A DNA stretch of 41,214 bases from a virus. Under the pieces are notes generated by a model. It worked only from the letters and a program-made list of their open reading frames with translations. It was not told where the DNA came from and ran no database searches. Shown here piece by piece: positions 31,340 through 40,916 of this stretch. Position 1 is the stretch's first letter, and every line of letters starts with the position of its first letter. The translations under genes were made by a program, and so were the position numbers. Location: positions 1 through 41,214 of IMG/VR virus record IMGVR_UViG_3300050015_000175; one strand, given 5' to 3'.

Positions 31340-32902
31340 GTGCATAACTTGTCGCAATATTTTAGCACGTTTTATTTAGGCAAGTTTAACGGTGTCTTTC
31401 GCCACAGCAATAAACCGTTGCCCAACAGGGCTAAAGGAGTTGATAATACGGCAAGTAATAAAGCTAATAACGATATTAATTTTGACGTATTCCCTAATCA
31501 ACTTCTTTTTATGCAGTCTACTGTTGATGAAGTCTTGTATGGTGGAGCGGCGGGGGGTGGTAAAACTTTTTCGCAAATAATGGATGCTTTTATTTATGCT
31601 TTAAAATATAACGGTTCTAAACAGTTAATTCTTAGGCGTACATTTCCAGAACTTGAAGCTTCATTTATTAGAGATAGTTTAGCTTTATACCCAAACGATA
31701 AGTTTAACTATAATCAGTCGAAGCATACCATGACTTTTATAAACGGCTCAATTATAGACTATGGCTTTTGCGAGAGCGAAACAGATGTTTTTAGATATAA
31801 GTCTGCTGCTTATGATGTTATTAGATTTGATGAACTTACAACCTTTACGGAATTTCAGTATACATATCTTATCAGCCGAAACAGGGGAGCGAACAACTTT
31901 CCTAAAGCTATGAAGTCCTCAACTAATCCTGGAGATATTGGGCATGAATGGGTAAAGTCAAGATTTATAGACGGTGTAGAACCTAACAAAATTCAAAGCA
32001 TACCTATGGAAGATGGTTCAATCTCAACAAGATTATTCATTCCCTCAAAAGTAGACGACAATATATTTTTGATGGATAAAGACCCTGCATATAAAAGCAA
32101 ACTTCTACAGTTACCCGAATCCCAAAAGAAAGCCTTACTTTATGGTGACTGGGATATATTTGAGGGGCAGTATTTCAATGAGTTTAGTAAGCAGATACAC
32201 GTATGTAAGCCGTTCCCTATTCCCTCATCGTGGAATAGATACTATATAAACGATTACGGACTTGATGCACTTGCAGGACTATGGATTGCAATTTCTTTAG
32301 AGGGCAAAGCCTATGTTTACAGGGAAATATTCAAGGGCAAGGACGCAAAAGAACAAGATGCCGCTAATGGGTTGATTGTTTCGGAAGCCGCTAAAAGGAT
32401 ATTAGAACTTGAACTTAATGAGCCTAATATTTATTTGAGAATAGCACCGCCTGACTTATGGGCAAGGCGCAGCACAGATGGATTAAGCCCTATAGATCAA
32501 TTTACTAACAGCGGATTGTACTTTCAAAAGGCAGATAACAACAGGGTAAACGGGTGGTACGCTCTTAAAGAATGGCTAAAACCCATTGCAGATGGTAAAG
32601 GAAATACATCAGCAAGACTACAGATATTTGAAAACTGCATTAACCTGATTAGGTGTTTGCCCTTACTGCAATACAGCCGAAAAGATGGCAACGATGTAGC
32701 AACAGAACCCCATGAGATTACCCATTTACCAGATACCTTAAGGTATTGGGCAATATCAAGACCAACAGTTCCAATACCAAACGAGATTGAACCATTGTTT
32801 AGTTTTGCAGAAGAAAGAGAAGATTACCTTAACGCACAAAACCCTTACCGTGATTACGGCGCAGCGGGCATAGATTCAGAATATTTGTATGGAGGATTTT
32901 AA
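31340..32902 (+). CDS. Terminase large subunit
   Basis: This protein has up to 520 residues. ATPase domain: Walker A GGAAGGGKT at residues 68-76, Walker B VIRFDE near 160-165, and SSTNPGD (coupling motif) near 190. The nuclease domain follows from about 300 (NDYGLDALAGLW) to the C-terminal LPDTLRYW. It drives DNA into the procapsid and cuts it. The start is uncertain: the frame opens with GTG at 31340 but has no RBS, sitting directly after the structured RNA's terminator. The first 45 residues do not look like the family, so translation may start at a later non-ATG codon. Confidence 0.92.
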   Translation: MHNLSQYFSTFYLGKFNGVFRHSNKPLPNRAKGVDNTASNKANNDINFDVFPNQLLFMQSTVDEVLYGGAAGGGKTFSQIMDAFIYALKYNGSKQLILRRTFPELEASFIRDSLALYPNDKFNYNQSKHTMTFINGSIIDYGFCESETDVFRYKSAAYDVIRFDELTTFTEFQYTYLISRNRGANNFPKAMKSSTNPGDIGHEWVKSRFIDGVEPNKIQSIPMEDGSISTRLFIPSKVDDNIFLMDKDPAYKSKLLQLPESQKKALLYGDWDIFEGQYFNEFSKQIHVCKPFPIPSSWNRYYINDYGLDALAGLWIAISLEGKAYVYREIFKGKDAKEQDAANGLIVSEAAKRILELELNEPNIYLRIAPPDLWARRSTDGLSPIDQFTNSGLYFQKADNNRVNGWYALKEWLKPIADGKGNTSARLQIFENCINLIRCLPLLQYSRKDGNDVATEPHEITHLPDTLRYWAISRPTVPIPNEIEPLFSFAEEREDYLNAQNPYRDYGAAGIDSEYLYGGF

Positions 32903-33169
32903 ATGATTGATGTTTTAATAAGTGCAGCCGCTGGGATATTTGTTTGCATATTCGGTATGTGGTGCTTTATCAGAGGGCAGCAGAACGCCTTGCAGATGGC
33001 ACGTAAAGAAATACCAGTACAGATACGCAACCCCGTACAAGTCGCTGTAGAGGGCATACAAGACGTTGCTAAAGATGTTAAGGACAGTAAGAGAATAACA
33101 GACTATAACACACAAGTACAAAACATGCAGAATTTTAGTGGTGAACTTGAAACTGATAAGGTGGTGTAA
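32903..33169 (+). CDS. Small protein with N-terminal membrane span
   Basis: This 88-residue protein follows TGGAGGAT; the ATG abuts the terminase stop. A single hydrophobic span (about 4-24), then a charged helical tail (VEGIQDVAKDVKDSKR). Located between large terminase and portal; unknown virion or assembly role. Confidence 0.65.
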   Translation: MIDVLISAAAGIFVCIFGMWCFIRGQQNALQMARKEIPVQIRNPVQVAVEGIQDVAKDVKDSKRITDYNTQVQNMQNFSGELETDKVV

Positions 33170-33172
33170 TTT

Positions 33173-34909
33173 ATGCCGAACAAAATAGTGGCACCAGATG
33201 CAAGCAGAATGTGGAATTTATACCAAACAGGCGTTACATATAAAAGTACCATTAATTTGTATGACACTGTAACACGTAATGAACGCTTTTATGTTGGTGA
33301 CCAGTGGGGAGGGGCTAACACTTCACTTCCTAAACCTGTAATAAACTTCATCAAGCGAAGTTGCCAGCAGAAAGTAGCAAATACAGCCTCGAGCAGAATA
33401 AAAGCTTTATTCACTGCACCAAACTGGCCTAAAGAAGTTGTTACACCAGAAACAGAAAATGCAATAAATACAGCAAGTTTAGAAACCCTTAATGCTGCTA
33501 AAAATGGCACTAAGTTGCCCGACAGTCCTTACGTATCTTCTGCCGAAAGCACCGTGTTAAGCGGTATGTTTGAAAACGATTGGGCAAAACTCAACATGGA
33601 TTATATCAATCAGTGCGGCCTACTCGATGCCTGTATCAGCGGAGATTATATCCTATACAACTACTGGGACAACAAGGAAGAAACCGGACAAGCAAGCAAG
33701 GGCATGATTGGCGTAGAAACAATAGACAACGTTAATTATTTGCCGAATGATGTTAATGAACGTGACCCGCAGAAACAACCTGGCATGATTATTGCAAGGC
33801 GTGAACTTGTTGAAAGCGTCATATCACAAGCAAAAACAAATGGTGTAAAAGCTGATGATATAGAAACCATTAGGCAAGATGAAGATTACAATTATCAAAG
33901 CGGAGATATGTCAAAAATAGAACTTCAAGACAAAGAAAACGGCAAATGTATAACTTTATTGTACCTATGGCGTGACCTTGATTCAGGTAAAATATTCGCT
34001 CAAAAAAGTGTAAAGGGTATGATTATCCGCAAGATGTGGGACACAAAACTCACAAGATATCCTATATCGATAATGAACTGGGAACTGCGTAAAAATAGTT
34101 GCCACGGCAGAGCAGAAGTCACAGGGCTTGTGCCTAATCAAGTGGCGGTAAACAAAGTGTATGCTTATGCAATTTTATACATTTTGCAATTAGGAATGCC
34201 TAAGGTAATTTATAGTACATCAGCAGGAATACGCAAGTGGGATAATGACCTTTCAAAGCCAATAGCAGTGAATTGTGATATAAATATTGCGGCAAAGTAC
34301 CTGCAACCTGCAAGTATGCCAAATGATGCTTATGCTTTACCCGACAAACTCATGCGTGCAACCCTTGAAATGATGGGTAGTAATGATGTTTCAATGGGCA
34401 ATGTCAATCCAGTAAATTCAAGCGCATTTTTAATGGCAAAAACACAAGCAGAGGTCCCGATAGAGAACATAAAACAGCGTTTTTATGCCTTTGTTCGTGA
34501 ATTTGCCCGTAATTGGCTTGACATGGAAATCAATTACATTGATGTAAAACGATATATAACCCTTGCAGATGACCACAGTCACGAATACCCCGCAATATTT
34601 GACCCTGCAAAAGTAAAAGGCAAACTTTGGAGTGTGAAAATAGACATAGGACCCACAAAAGACTTTGTCGACAACAGCATGGAAAACCTTGCAAAATCCG
34701 TACAAAGCGGGCAGATAGACTTTTTAACATTCCTTAAAGCAGTACCGAATAATTATTTTCCGAATAAGTCAGAAATGATTGATTTGATAGAAAAAAGACA
34801 AGCAGAACAAGCCGCACAGGCACAAAGTCAGGCTTTAGAGCAGATAAAAGCAAAACAAGCAACTCCACCACCAATGTTTCAACCACCACAGATGGGACAA
34901 ACACAATAA
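33173..34909 (+). CDS. Portal protein
   Basis: This 578-residue protein lies between terminase and scaffold, as portals do. N-terminal RFYVGDQW motif near residue 41, GMIGVETIDN and a long helical C-terminus ending in a Gln-rich tail (EQAAQAQSQALEQI, then PPMFQPPQMGQTQ). Portals form the dodecameric DNA channel of the capsid vertex and the docking point for terminase and tail. Call rests on size, motif pattern and order. Confidence 0.88.
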   Translation: MPNKIVAPDASRMWNLYQTGVTYKSTINLYDTVTRNERFYVGDQWGGANTSLPKPVINFIKRSCQQKVANTASSRIKALFTAPNWPKEVVTPETENAINTASLETLNAAKNGTKLPDSPYVSSAESTVLSGMFENDWAKLNMDYINQCGLLDACISGDYILYNYWDNKEETGQASKGMIGVETIDNVNYLPNDVNERDPQKQPGMIIARRELVESVISQAKTNGVKADDIETIRQDEDYNYQSGDMSKIELQDKENGKCITLLYLWRDLDSGKIFAQKSVKGMIIRKMWDTKLTRYPISIMNWELRKNSCHGRAEVTGLVPNQVAVNKVYAYAILYILQLGMPKVIYSTSAGIRKWDNDLSKPIAVNCDINIAAKYLQPASMPNDAYALPDKLMRATLEMMGSNDVSMGNVNPVNSSAFLMAKTQAEVPIENIKQRFYAFVREFARNWLDMEINYIDVKRYITLADDHSHEYPAIFDPAKVKGKLWSVKIDIGPTKDFVDNSMENLAKSVQSGQIDFLTFLKAVPNNYFPNKSEMIDLIEKRQAEQAAQAQSQALEQIKAKQATPPPMFQPPQMGQTQ

Positions 34910-34978
34910 TTCTTTCTAAGATATGGGCTGCAAAAGCGCACCGCCGCAAACTCGCCCACAAACGGTAAGAGGTATTTT

Positions 34979-35848
34979 ATGGAAAACGAAAATTTGGCTG
35001 CCAATGTTGATGTAGTGAACGTTGCTACATCAGAGGTACTCGCCACACCGCCACAGTCCGCTATAGAAGCCGTAACAGCTCAACCAAGCACAATTGTTAA
35101 ACCAGTAGAAGTAGCCCCTACAGCAGCCACACAAGTGGTAACTGAAACTAAGGACTATTCCGACAGGCTGAACAAAGACCGTGACAAGTTTGTTTCTGAA
35201 TTGTCAGATGGCAAGTTTACATCTTATAAGCAGTTTAAACAGGACAAACTCGAAGCTAAGTCTAATGTAAATGTTGAGCTTTCACCAGCGGAAAAAGCCA
35301 TAGCGCAGGGCGTTTATGATGCCACTTACAGGGAACTTTCAGACGAGGGTAACACCGAATCAGTAGCTAAGCGGCTTGCAAAAGTTGAGGCAGATACAAG
35401 AGCAGGAGAGTTAATTTCTGCAAAGCGTTTACAAGTTGAGCAGGAACATTCAGCTATTTCAAAGCAACTTGACATGATTGTCAGGGCTAACCCCGATTTC
35501 ACTAAAAACGGAGAGGTTAACATCCCCGACGAAGTGATGGAGGGAATCAAGAAGTATATTGACTTAGGGCTTGCCGATGAAAAGCACCCCTTTGCTGCAT
35601 ACAAGCTTTTTGAAGCAGAGCAAACAGGCAAACTGACTAATTCTAAAGTGCTGGAACTTGAAGCTAAGATTGCCGCAATGAATAGCAACACATCGGCGGC
35701 AGGGGCAACGACAGGTAGCATTTCAAGTGATACGGCAACAGAAAAGGACTTTTACACATCCGAGGAGTGGAGCGCACTTCCAATGGATACCAGACAAAAA
35801 TTTATTAGAAACGGCACATTTGATAAGTGCGCCGTTAAGTGGAAATGA
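34979..35848 (+). CDS. Scaffold protein
   Basis: This 289-residue protein follows AAGAGG. Low-complexity Thr/Val/Ala-rich start, charged helical centre (about 55-220, SPAEKAIAQGVYDATYREL) and a compact C-terminal EEWSALPMDTRQKFIRNG segment. Position directly before the major capsid gene and helical, Lys/Glu-rich composition are typical of phage scaffolds, which direct capsid assembly and leave before packaging. Confidence 0.78.
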   Translation: MENENLAANVDVVNVATSEVLATPPQSAIEAVTAQPSTIVKPVEVAPTAATQVVTETKDYSDRLNKDRDKFVSELSDGKFTSYKQFKQDKLEAKSNVNVELSPAEKAIAQGVYDATYRELSDEGNTESVAKRLAKVEADTRAGELISAKRLQVEQEHSAISKQLDMIVRANPDFTKNGEVNIPDEVMEGIKKYIDLGLADEKHPFAAYKLFEAEQTGKLTNSKVLELEAKIAAMNSNTSAAGATTGSISSDTATEKDFYTSEEWSALPMDTRQKFIRNGTFDKCAVKWK

Positions 35849-35863
35849 GAGGAGTAAAAACAT

Positions 35864-36736
35864 ATGGCATACGCTAATTTAAAACCAGAGGTATGGAGTA
35901 CAACCGTACTCATGGCACGTGACAAAAAGACAATAGCAGTTCAAAACTCTTGGAGGCAATTCGAGGGGGATATCAAAAAAGCAGGTGACAGAGTTCACAT
36001 TACAGGTCTTTCGGGTGCTACAATTCAGGATTTGCCATCGAGTGGCGTAATCGCTGATCCCGAAGTCATAGGTGATAACGGACTTGAACTTTTCATTGAC
36101 CAGAAAAAGTATATAAACTTTAAGGTTGATGATATTGATCAACTCCAGAGTAATGTTCAGGTTCGCAGTTCTATCACATCAAAGACAGGCAACAACTACG
36201 CAGTTATGCAGGATAAGTTCATTTACGGACTTGCTCTCGCAGCAGCAGCAGGCGGCGGGCTTACGGCTGATGGTTATACCGTAACTACCACAGCGGCTAA
36301 TATTCTTTCCGTTCTGTCTGGTGCTATAGCAATGGTTCAGAGCAATGACGGTGAGGGTACATTCTTAGAGGTTCATCCTTACGTGTTTCAGTTGCTACAG
36401 CAAGCAATTACAGCTATTCAGCTACCTAATGACAGCTTACTGCAAAACGGTTTAAAGGGTATGTTGTGGGATAATAAAATATACATGTCCTCACTCATTC
36501 CCGTAACAACCGATGCGGCAGGTGGCACACCGGCAGTACCAGGTTCAACAGGTGCTATTTATCACTGTTTTGTCAGGACACAGGAAGCTATTGCTTTCGC
36601 AGAGCAGAAGTCAATTGCTTTTGAGGGTTACAGACAGGAAAAAGGCTTTGCGGATGGCCTCAAAGGCTTTGGACTGTATGGCGGTAGAATTGTCAGACCT
36701 ACCGAACTCGTTGATGTGAAAATAAAGATTAAGTAA
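35864..36736 (+). CDS. Major capsid protein
   Basis: This 290-residue protein follows GAGAGGAG. The start AYANLKPEVWSTTVLMAR and later VHPYVFQLLQQA, YRQEKGFADGLKGFGLYGGRIVRP are typical of HK97-fold coat proteins of the P22-like group. It would form the icosahedral shell. The codon use is less AT-biased than in the early genes, in keeping with high expression. Confidence 0.85.
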   Translation: MAYANLKPEVWSTTVLMARDKKTIAVQNSWRQFEGDIKKAGDRVHITGLSGATIQDLPSSGVIADPEVIGDNGLELFIDQKKYINFKVDDIDQLQSNVQVRSSITSKTGNNYAVMQDKFIYGLALAAAAGGGLTADGYTVTTTAANILSVLSGAIAMVQSNDGEGTFLEVHPYVFQLLQQAITAIQLPNDSLLQNGLKGMLWDNKIYMSSLIPVTTDAAGGTPAVPGSTGAIYHCFVRTQEAIAFAEQKSIAFEGYRQEKGFADGLKGFGLYGGRIVRPTELVDVKIKIK

Positions 36737-36753
36737 GAGAGGGGATAATATAA

Positions 36754-37122
36754 ATGGCAGCTTTAGCTAAAACTTCTATCGTAACTACCGACCTATTTAA
36801 AGTAATTACCTTTACGGGTTCGTCTGGTTCAGATACTATTGCACTCACAGCGTCAGACGGGCAGACAGACATAATCATAAACAACACCAACGCAACCGCC
36901 GGGCAGATTGCCACAGTTACTCTTAAAGCGGGTACGGGCATACTTTCTCCATTGGGTGATGTTGTTATAGCAATCCCGATAAGTTCGATGGCTCATATTA
37001 ACCTTAACGCTATAGGCTCGGCTCGTCTTAAAGACTTAACAGGTAACTTAACTGTTACCGTTGCCGTTGCCGCCGCAGGTGTGGTCGCAAGCGTTCTCAT
37101 AGGTATTGCAGAAGCACAGTAA
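36754..37122 (+). CDS. Small beta-rich virion protein (decoration-like)
   Basis: This 122-residue protein is rich in Thr/Val/Ala/Ile with repeated short strands and almost no aromatic residues, as in capsid decoration or head-fibre proteins. It follows the major capsid gene immediately with RBS GAGAGGGG. Role inferred from position and composition. Confidence 0.65.
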   Translation: MAALAKTSIVTTDLFKVITFTGSSGSDTIALTASDGQTDIIINNTNATAGQIATVTLKAGTGILSPLGDVVIAIPISSMAHINLNAIGSARLKDLTGNLTVTVAVAAAGVVASVLIGIAEAQ

Positions 37123-37182
37123 TTGACAGATGGGGGCGGCAAAAAGTCGCCCCTTACCCCAAAACTTTAGTGAGGTAAGAAT

Positions 37183-37476
37183 ATGCTATTTAAAACATAT
37201 CCTAATTTTAATGTTTGCAGAAACGGAAAATATATCGCACGTTCTGATGAAAACGGCATTTTTGAAGTGCCGGACGGTGATTTTAATATTGCCTACGTGG
37301 GACTTATGTTTGAACAAGTGCCAGAAGTTGAACCCGAAAAAATAGAAATTCCCACAACTTTGAAAACAACTAAACTTAATAATAAAGGTGGTGTTAAAAA
37401 TGTCACTAACCGTAAGAGAAGTAACTCAAACAGCCCTAAAACTACTCGGCCGAGGGGGAAATCGGGGCAACATTGA
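37183..37476 (+). CDS. Small virion-module protein with basic tail overlapping the next gene
   Basis: This 97-residue protein follows GTGAGG. Folded-looking first 55 residues (YPNFNVCRNGKYIARSDENG, FEVPDGDFNIAYVG), then a disordered, Lys/Arg/Ser-rich end (about 70-97) that overlaps the following gene by 77 bases in another frame. The basic tail may be a by-product of the overlap. Function unknown. Confidence 0.6.
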   Translation: MLFKTYPNFNVCRNGKYIARSDENGIFEVPDGDFNIAYVGLMFEQVPEVEPEKIEIPTTLKTTKLNNKGGVKNVTNRKRSNSNSPKTTRPRGKSGQH

Positions 37477-37804
37477 CGAAAACAGAGAAAGCAAATATTT
37501 TGCAATTGCGCCAACAACTTGTGATTCTTTACAAGCAGAATTATTAATATGTGAGGGTTATGATTTTGACACATTACCTTTACCACCTACCTTAACAAGT
37601 CTTGATGATGTTTTGACAGTATCGGATATGACCGCAAGGCGTGTAATGGTTCAAGGCATGGCAAGAGATTTTGCCGCACTTGATGAAGATGTAAACAAGG
37701 TGTCATTTTTTGGTATTAAGTATGAAAACGCTAAAAATCAAATGTCGCCAGTTGCACTTAATATTGTTGATTCACTCGGACTTTTGACAGACCTTAATAA
37801 TTAG
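37400..37804 (+). CDS. Head-tail adaptor / connector candidate
   Basis: This 134-residue protein has its ATG at 37400 preceded by AAAGGTGG; an upstream GTG at 37388 is less likely. Helical, with VREVTQTALKLLG near the start and SVSDMTARRVMVQGMA-like helices. Size and position between capsid proteins and the 715-residue tail protein match gp4/gp11-type podoviral adaptor proteins, which join portal to tail nozzle. Confidence 0.65.
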   Translation: MSLTVREVTQTALKLLGRGGNRGNIDENRESKYFAIAPTTCDSLQAELLICEGYDFDTLPLPPTLTSLDDVLTVSDMTARRVMVQGMARDFAALDEDVNKVSFFGIKYENAKNQMSPVALNIVDSLGLLTDLNN

Positions 37805-37814
37805 GGGTGATTAT

Positions 37815-39962
37815 ATGAAAATTCCCACAATGGCATCTTTGGATGATAGAAAATTAGAAATACAACCGTTTGGGGGATTAAACACCTCTAAACTTGATAC
37901 AGAAATAGACGACAATCAAATGTCAGATGCAAACAATGTGTATTATAGGAATAAACTTTTAAGTATGCGTCCAGGACTTATAAAACAGATTGAACAAACT
38001 TATGGGAAAATTGTTGATGTTTACCCTCATAGCATAGACGGCAGTTCACTTTTAAATAAGACTACTAAAAACGGTGTAGTTATATTTGAGCAATATGGAT
38101 TTTATATAATTACAGAAACAAATATAATTGCATATTCAAACGGTTCGTTCATTGCAATACCGACAGCCGGAATAGATACAGACGGCACATGGTCTTACAC
38201 ATATGAAAATTATAATTATTCAAATTGCACTATTTCTAATTATACAAGCGAAAGTAAAACGTTAACAGATGTTGATAATAATGATATATATGTAAGTTAT
38301 GGAATGAGTTTTCTAATTGTAGGCGCAGCAGATTCGGCAGGCAGCAGAAGAATTGTACGAGTGGGTAACTACCTTTACAGTTCACTTGTTAGTATGTATG
38401 GAATGGAAAGTACCTATAGACATATTAGTCCTTATTATATGTCGGATAGGGTTGTAGCGGGTGCAGGGTGGACTAACCCGTATTATCAGCCCAATCAACC
38501 GTATTATACAGGGCGTTGGATGGCTCATATTCCATCTATTTATACAAATATGAACGCTTCGGGTTCGGGGGATAAATTAGAATCAAGAAATTATCTTACA
38601 CCTTATGTGCGTAATGAGTTTATGACAGATACCACAAGTACGGTTTACAAATTATTTGACGAAGTGTTAGATAATAGTATCGTGCTAATTCAAATTAATC
38701 CAGGTCAAGAAGAAGATTTCTTTATTTTTGATGCAGGGGTTACAAGTTATACCGCCGGAATAACAATAACCCTTGATAGAGATTACGGCACAATAACGCT
38801 TGAAATTCCTTTAGACACAATAAATCAGTCTGTTCCTAACATGATTGTAACGTATGCCAAAACTGTATATAAAGCCCCTAACCCTGTTTACAAATGCACT
38901 TTATCTTCATGGTTCGGCGGTTCATATCAAGGCGAAACTTCTGGCGACAGTCTGTTCGTAAGTGGCAACCCAGACGAACCCAATGCGGTGTATTGGTCGG
39001 CAGTTAAAGACCCTACATATTTTCCTGTAAGCAATACAGATTACGTGGGCGCACCGTCAGAGCCTATAACAGCGTTTGGCAAAGCATTTAGCAAACTTGT
39101 TATCTTAAAGGAAAACAGCACATATGAAAAAGGCTTTTCGTGGGATAGTGTTAATAGTACTGCTTACTTCCCAACAAGTGAAATTCATATTGGTATCGGT
39201 TGCGATATGCCAAAAAGTGTTCAATTCCTTAATAATAATCTTGTATGGGCAAATAGCAAAGACGGTGTGCATACCCTTACCACTACAAACACTTCAACCA
39301 CTACAAACATATATACCGAAAGAATAATACAACCGCTTTCGCAAAATATCAACAATGAGATACTTTCAAATCCTCTTGCAGACTTGCAAAATGCGGTGTC
39401 TATTGATAACGGTTATTACTATATTCTCTTTGTCGGTAAAAATATTTACTTATGGGACTACAATACCACCCCTTTTATAAATTATTCGGATACTGTAAAA
39501 CTACAGAATAGACTTGCGTGGTATCGGTGGACTGTTCCTCATATTTTTACAACAATGTTTTTAAAGGATGGTAAAGTATGGGGTTCTGCACTTGAAAACA
39601 ATTTCTTTTATGCTTTTGACCCTTTGCAATCTACTGATGATGGCGTTTGGTATGAAGCTTACCTTTACTCTAAAGCCTTTGATAATGGCGTACCAGAGCG
39701 AATGAAACAAGTCAATAAGATATGGCTATCAATGTCAAGCAACGACTACACGACTGTTGAGGGGCTTCTCATTGATGAATATGGAGAGCAAACTGAACTG
39801 ATAGATATTGACGATAGCAATACTGTAATGCCTTTTAATTTATCTTTATCTTCCGATTGGACACAACAATATCAAGTAGGTTTGAAACGCATTGAGGGAG
39901 ACAATAACACATTTGGGTTAAGCAAATTTATTATAAATGTCAAAATCGGCAGACTGATATAA
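37815..39962 (+). CDS. Tail nozzle / DNA stabilisation protein (P22 gp10- or T7 gp12-like)
   Basis: In this 715-residue protein, FGGLNTSKLDTEIDDNQMSD and RPGL near the N-terminus form a signature of podoviral tail proteins (the phrase GGLN ... D-N-Q followed by R-P-G). The remainder is Tyr/Thr/Ser-rich beta structure in repeated blade-like units, as in the nozzle beta-propeller. It would form the hexameric tail tube below the adaptor. Its presence with no tape measure or tube gene is the main reason to call this phage a podovirus. Confidence 0.8.
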   Translation: MKIPTMASLDDRKLEIQPFGGLNTSKLDTEIDDNQMSDANNVYYRNKLLSMRPGLIKQIEQTYGKIVDVYPHSIDGSSLLNKTTKNGVVIFEQYGFYIITETNIIAYSNGSFIAIPTAGIDTDGTWSYTYENYNYSNCTISNYTSESKTLTDVDNNDIYVSYGMSFLIVGAADSAGSRRIVRVGNYLYSSLVSMYGMESTYRHISPYYMSDRVVAGAGWTNPYYQPNQPYYTGRWMAHIPSIYTNMNASGSGDKLESRNYLTPYVRNEFMTDTTSTVYKLFDEVLDNSIVLIQINPGQEEDFFIFDAGVTSYTAGITITLDRDYGTITLEIPLDTINQSVPNMIVTYAKTVYKAPNPVYKCTLSSWFGGSYQGETSGDSLFVSGNPDEPNAVYWSAVKDPTYFPVSNTDYVGAPSEPITAFGKAFSKLVILKENSTYEKGFSWDSVNSTAYFPTSEIHIGIGCDMPKSVQFLNNNLVWANSKDGVHTLTTTNTSTTTNIYTERIIQPLSQNINNEILSNPLADLQNAVSIDNGYYYILFVGKNIYLWDYNTTPFINYSDTVKLQNRLAWYRWTVPHIFTTMFLKDGKVWGSALENNFFYAFDPLQSTDDGVWYEAYLYSKAFDNGVPERMKQVNKIWLSMSSNDYTTVEGLLIDEYGEQTELIDIDDSNTVMPFNLSLSSDWTQQYQVGLKRIEGDNNTFGLSKFIINVKIGRLI

Positions 39963-39974
39963 GGGGGTAGAAAG

Positions 39975-40904
39975 ATGGCAACATATGACGAATTAATAGC
40001 AGCCTTCACAAAACAGGCAGATGCAAAATACAACCCATTAAATGACACAGTTAAAAATGATTACCAGACGCAGATTAATAATTTAACTGCTCAATATCAA
40101 AACTCTTTGGGAATAGCAAATCAAGATAAGGCTGCAATACCGGGACAATTTCAGCCTGCAAGAGAATCCGCATATCTTGCAAGTCAAAAGGCTGCACTCG
40201 CTGCCCCTGCTGTCACATCAAACGCTGGCTATGCTTCGGGCAGCGGCTTAAATTATGACTACTTGCAAGGGGTTAATAACACATGGCAAAAGTCGGCTGA
40301 TACAGCCAATAAAGGGCAGGACGCGGCAACTTTACAAGCACAGAATAATATTAATACTATGGGTATTAATTACAATACAAGCAATTCAGACCTTGCAAGT
40401 AAAGAAGCAGCGGCACTCGCAGATATTGGCTCACAGCGTTCTGATTATATAAGCACAAATGCTACAAACCAGTACAACACAGAGCAAGCACTTGCACAAG
40501 CACAAAGGCAACATGACCAAGATAGAGCAGATGCGCAAGCGGCGGCAGTAGTCACAGCACAGGCAAAAGCGGCAGCCGCAGCTCCTACTATTGAAGCAAT
40601 CGTGCCGAACTTTATAAAAACTATGAGCGGAAACGGTAAAATGAATGATTATAACACCTTAAATAGCCAGTTAGATTATTATGGCATTGCTGACCCAGCA
40701 CAAAGACAGCAAGCTTTAACTATGGCAGGGTTACAAAATGCACCGCAAGAAAGTGAAACAGGCGTTTGGCAAGCAATGACCGCAGCAGGAGAGCAATCAA
40801 AGTGGAACAAACAAGCAATGTTAAAGGTACTTGATAGCAGATATAACGAGGGTTCAATAGATGGTAATGCTTATGCAGCCATGATTCAACATTACGGACT
40901 TTAA
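39975..40904 (+). CDS. Internal virion / tail protein, helical
   Basis: This 309-residue protein follows AAGGGGGTAG. Ala/Gln/Asn-rich, almost wholly helical (ALAQAQRQHDQDRADAQAAA near the middle), with many Tyr-Asn pairs. Encoded between the nozzle protein and the large ejection protein, the place of the small internal core proteins (for example T7 gp14) that are ejected with DNA. No direct family motif seen. Confidence 0.65.
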   Translation: MATYDELIAAFTKQADAKYNPLNDTVKNDYQTQINNLTAQYQNSLGIANQDKAAIPGQFQPARESAYLASQKAALAAPAVTSNAGYASGSGLNYDYLQGVNNTWQKSADTANKGQDAATLQAQNNINTMGINYNTSNSDLASKEAAALADIGSQRSDYISTNATNQYNTEQALAQAQRQHDQDRADAQAAAVVTAQAKAAAAAPTIEAIVPNFIKTMSGNGKMNDYNTLNSQLDYYGIADPAQRQQALTMAGLQNAPQESETGVWQAMTAAGEQSKWNKQAMLKVLDSRYNEGSIDGNAYAAMIQHYGL

Positions 40905-40916
40905 GGGGGTAAAAAT

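Noticed and set aside
37130-37345. Open frame of 71 codons after the decoration-like gene
   Set aside because: It overlaps the 37183-37476 gene in another frame, and the latter has the better RBS and composition.
39124-39327. Same-strand open frame inside the nozzle gene
   Set aside because: Lies wholly within the 715-residue coding sequence, with no RBS; a chance frame.
40255-40452. Same-strand open frame inside the 309-residue virion gene
   Set aside because: No RBS and fully contained in a well-supported gene.
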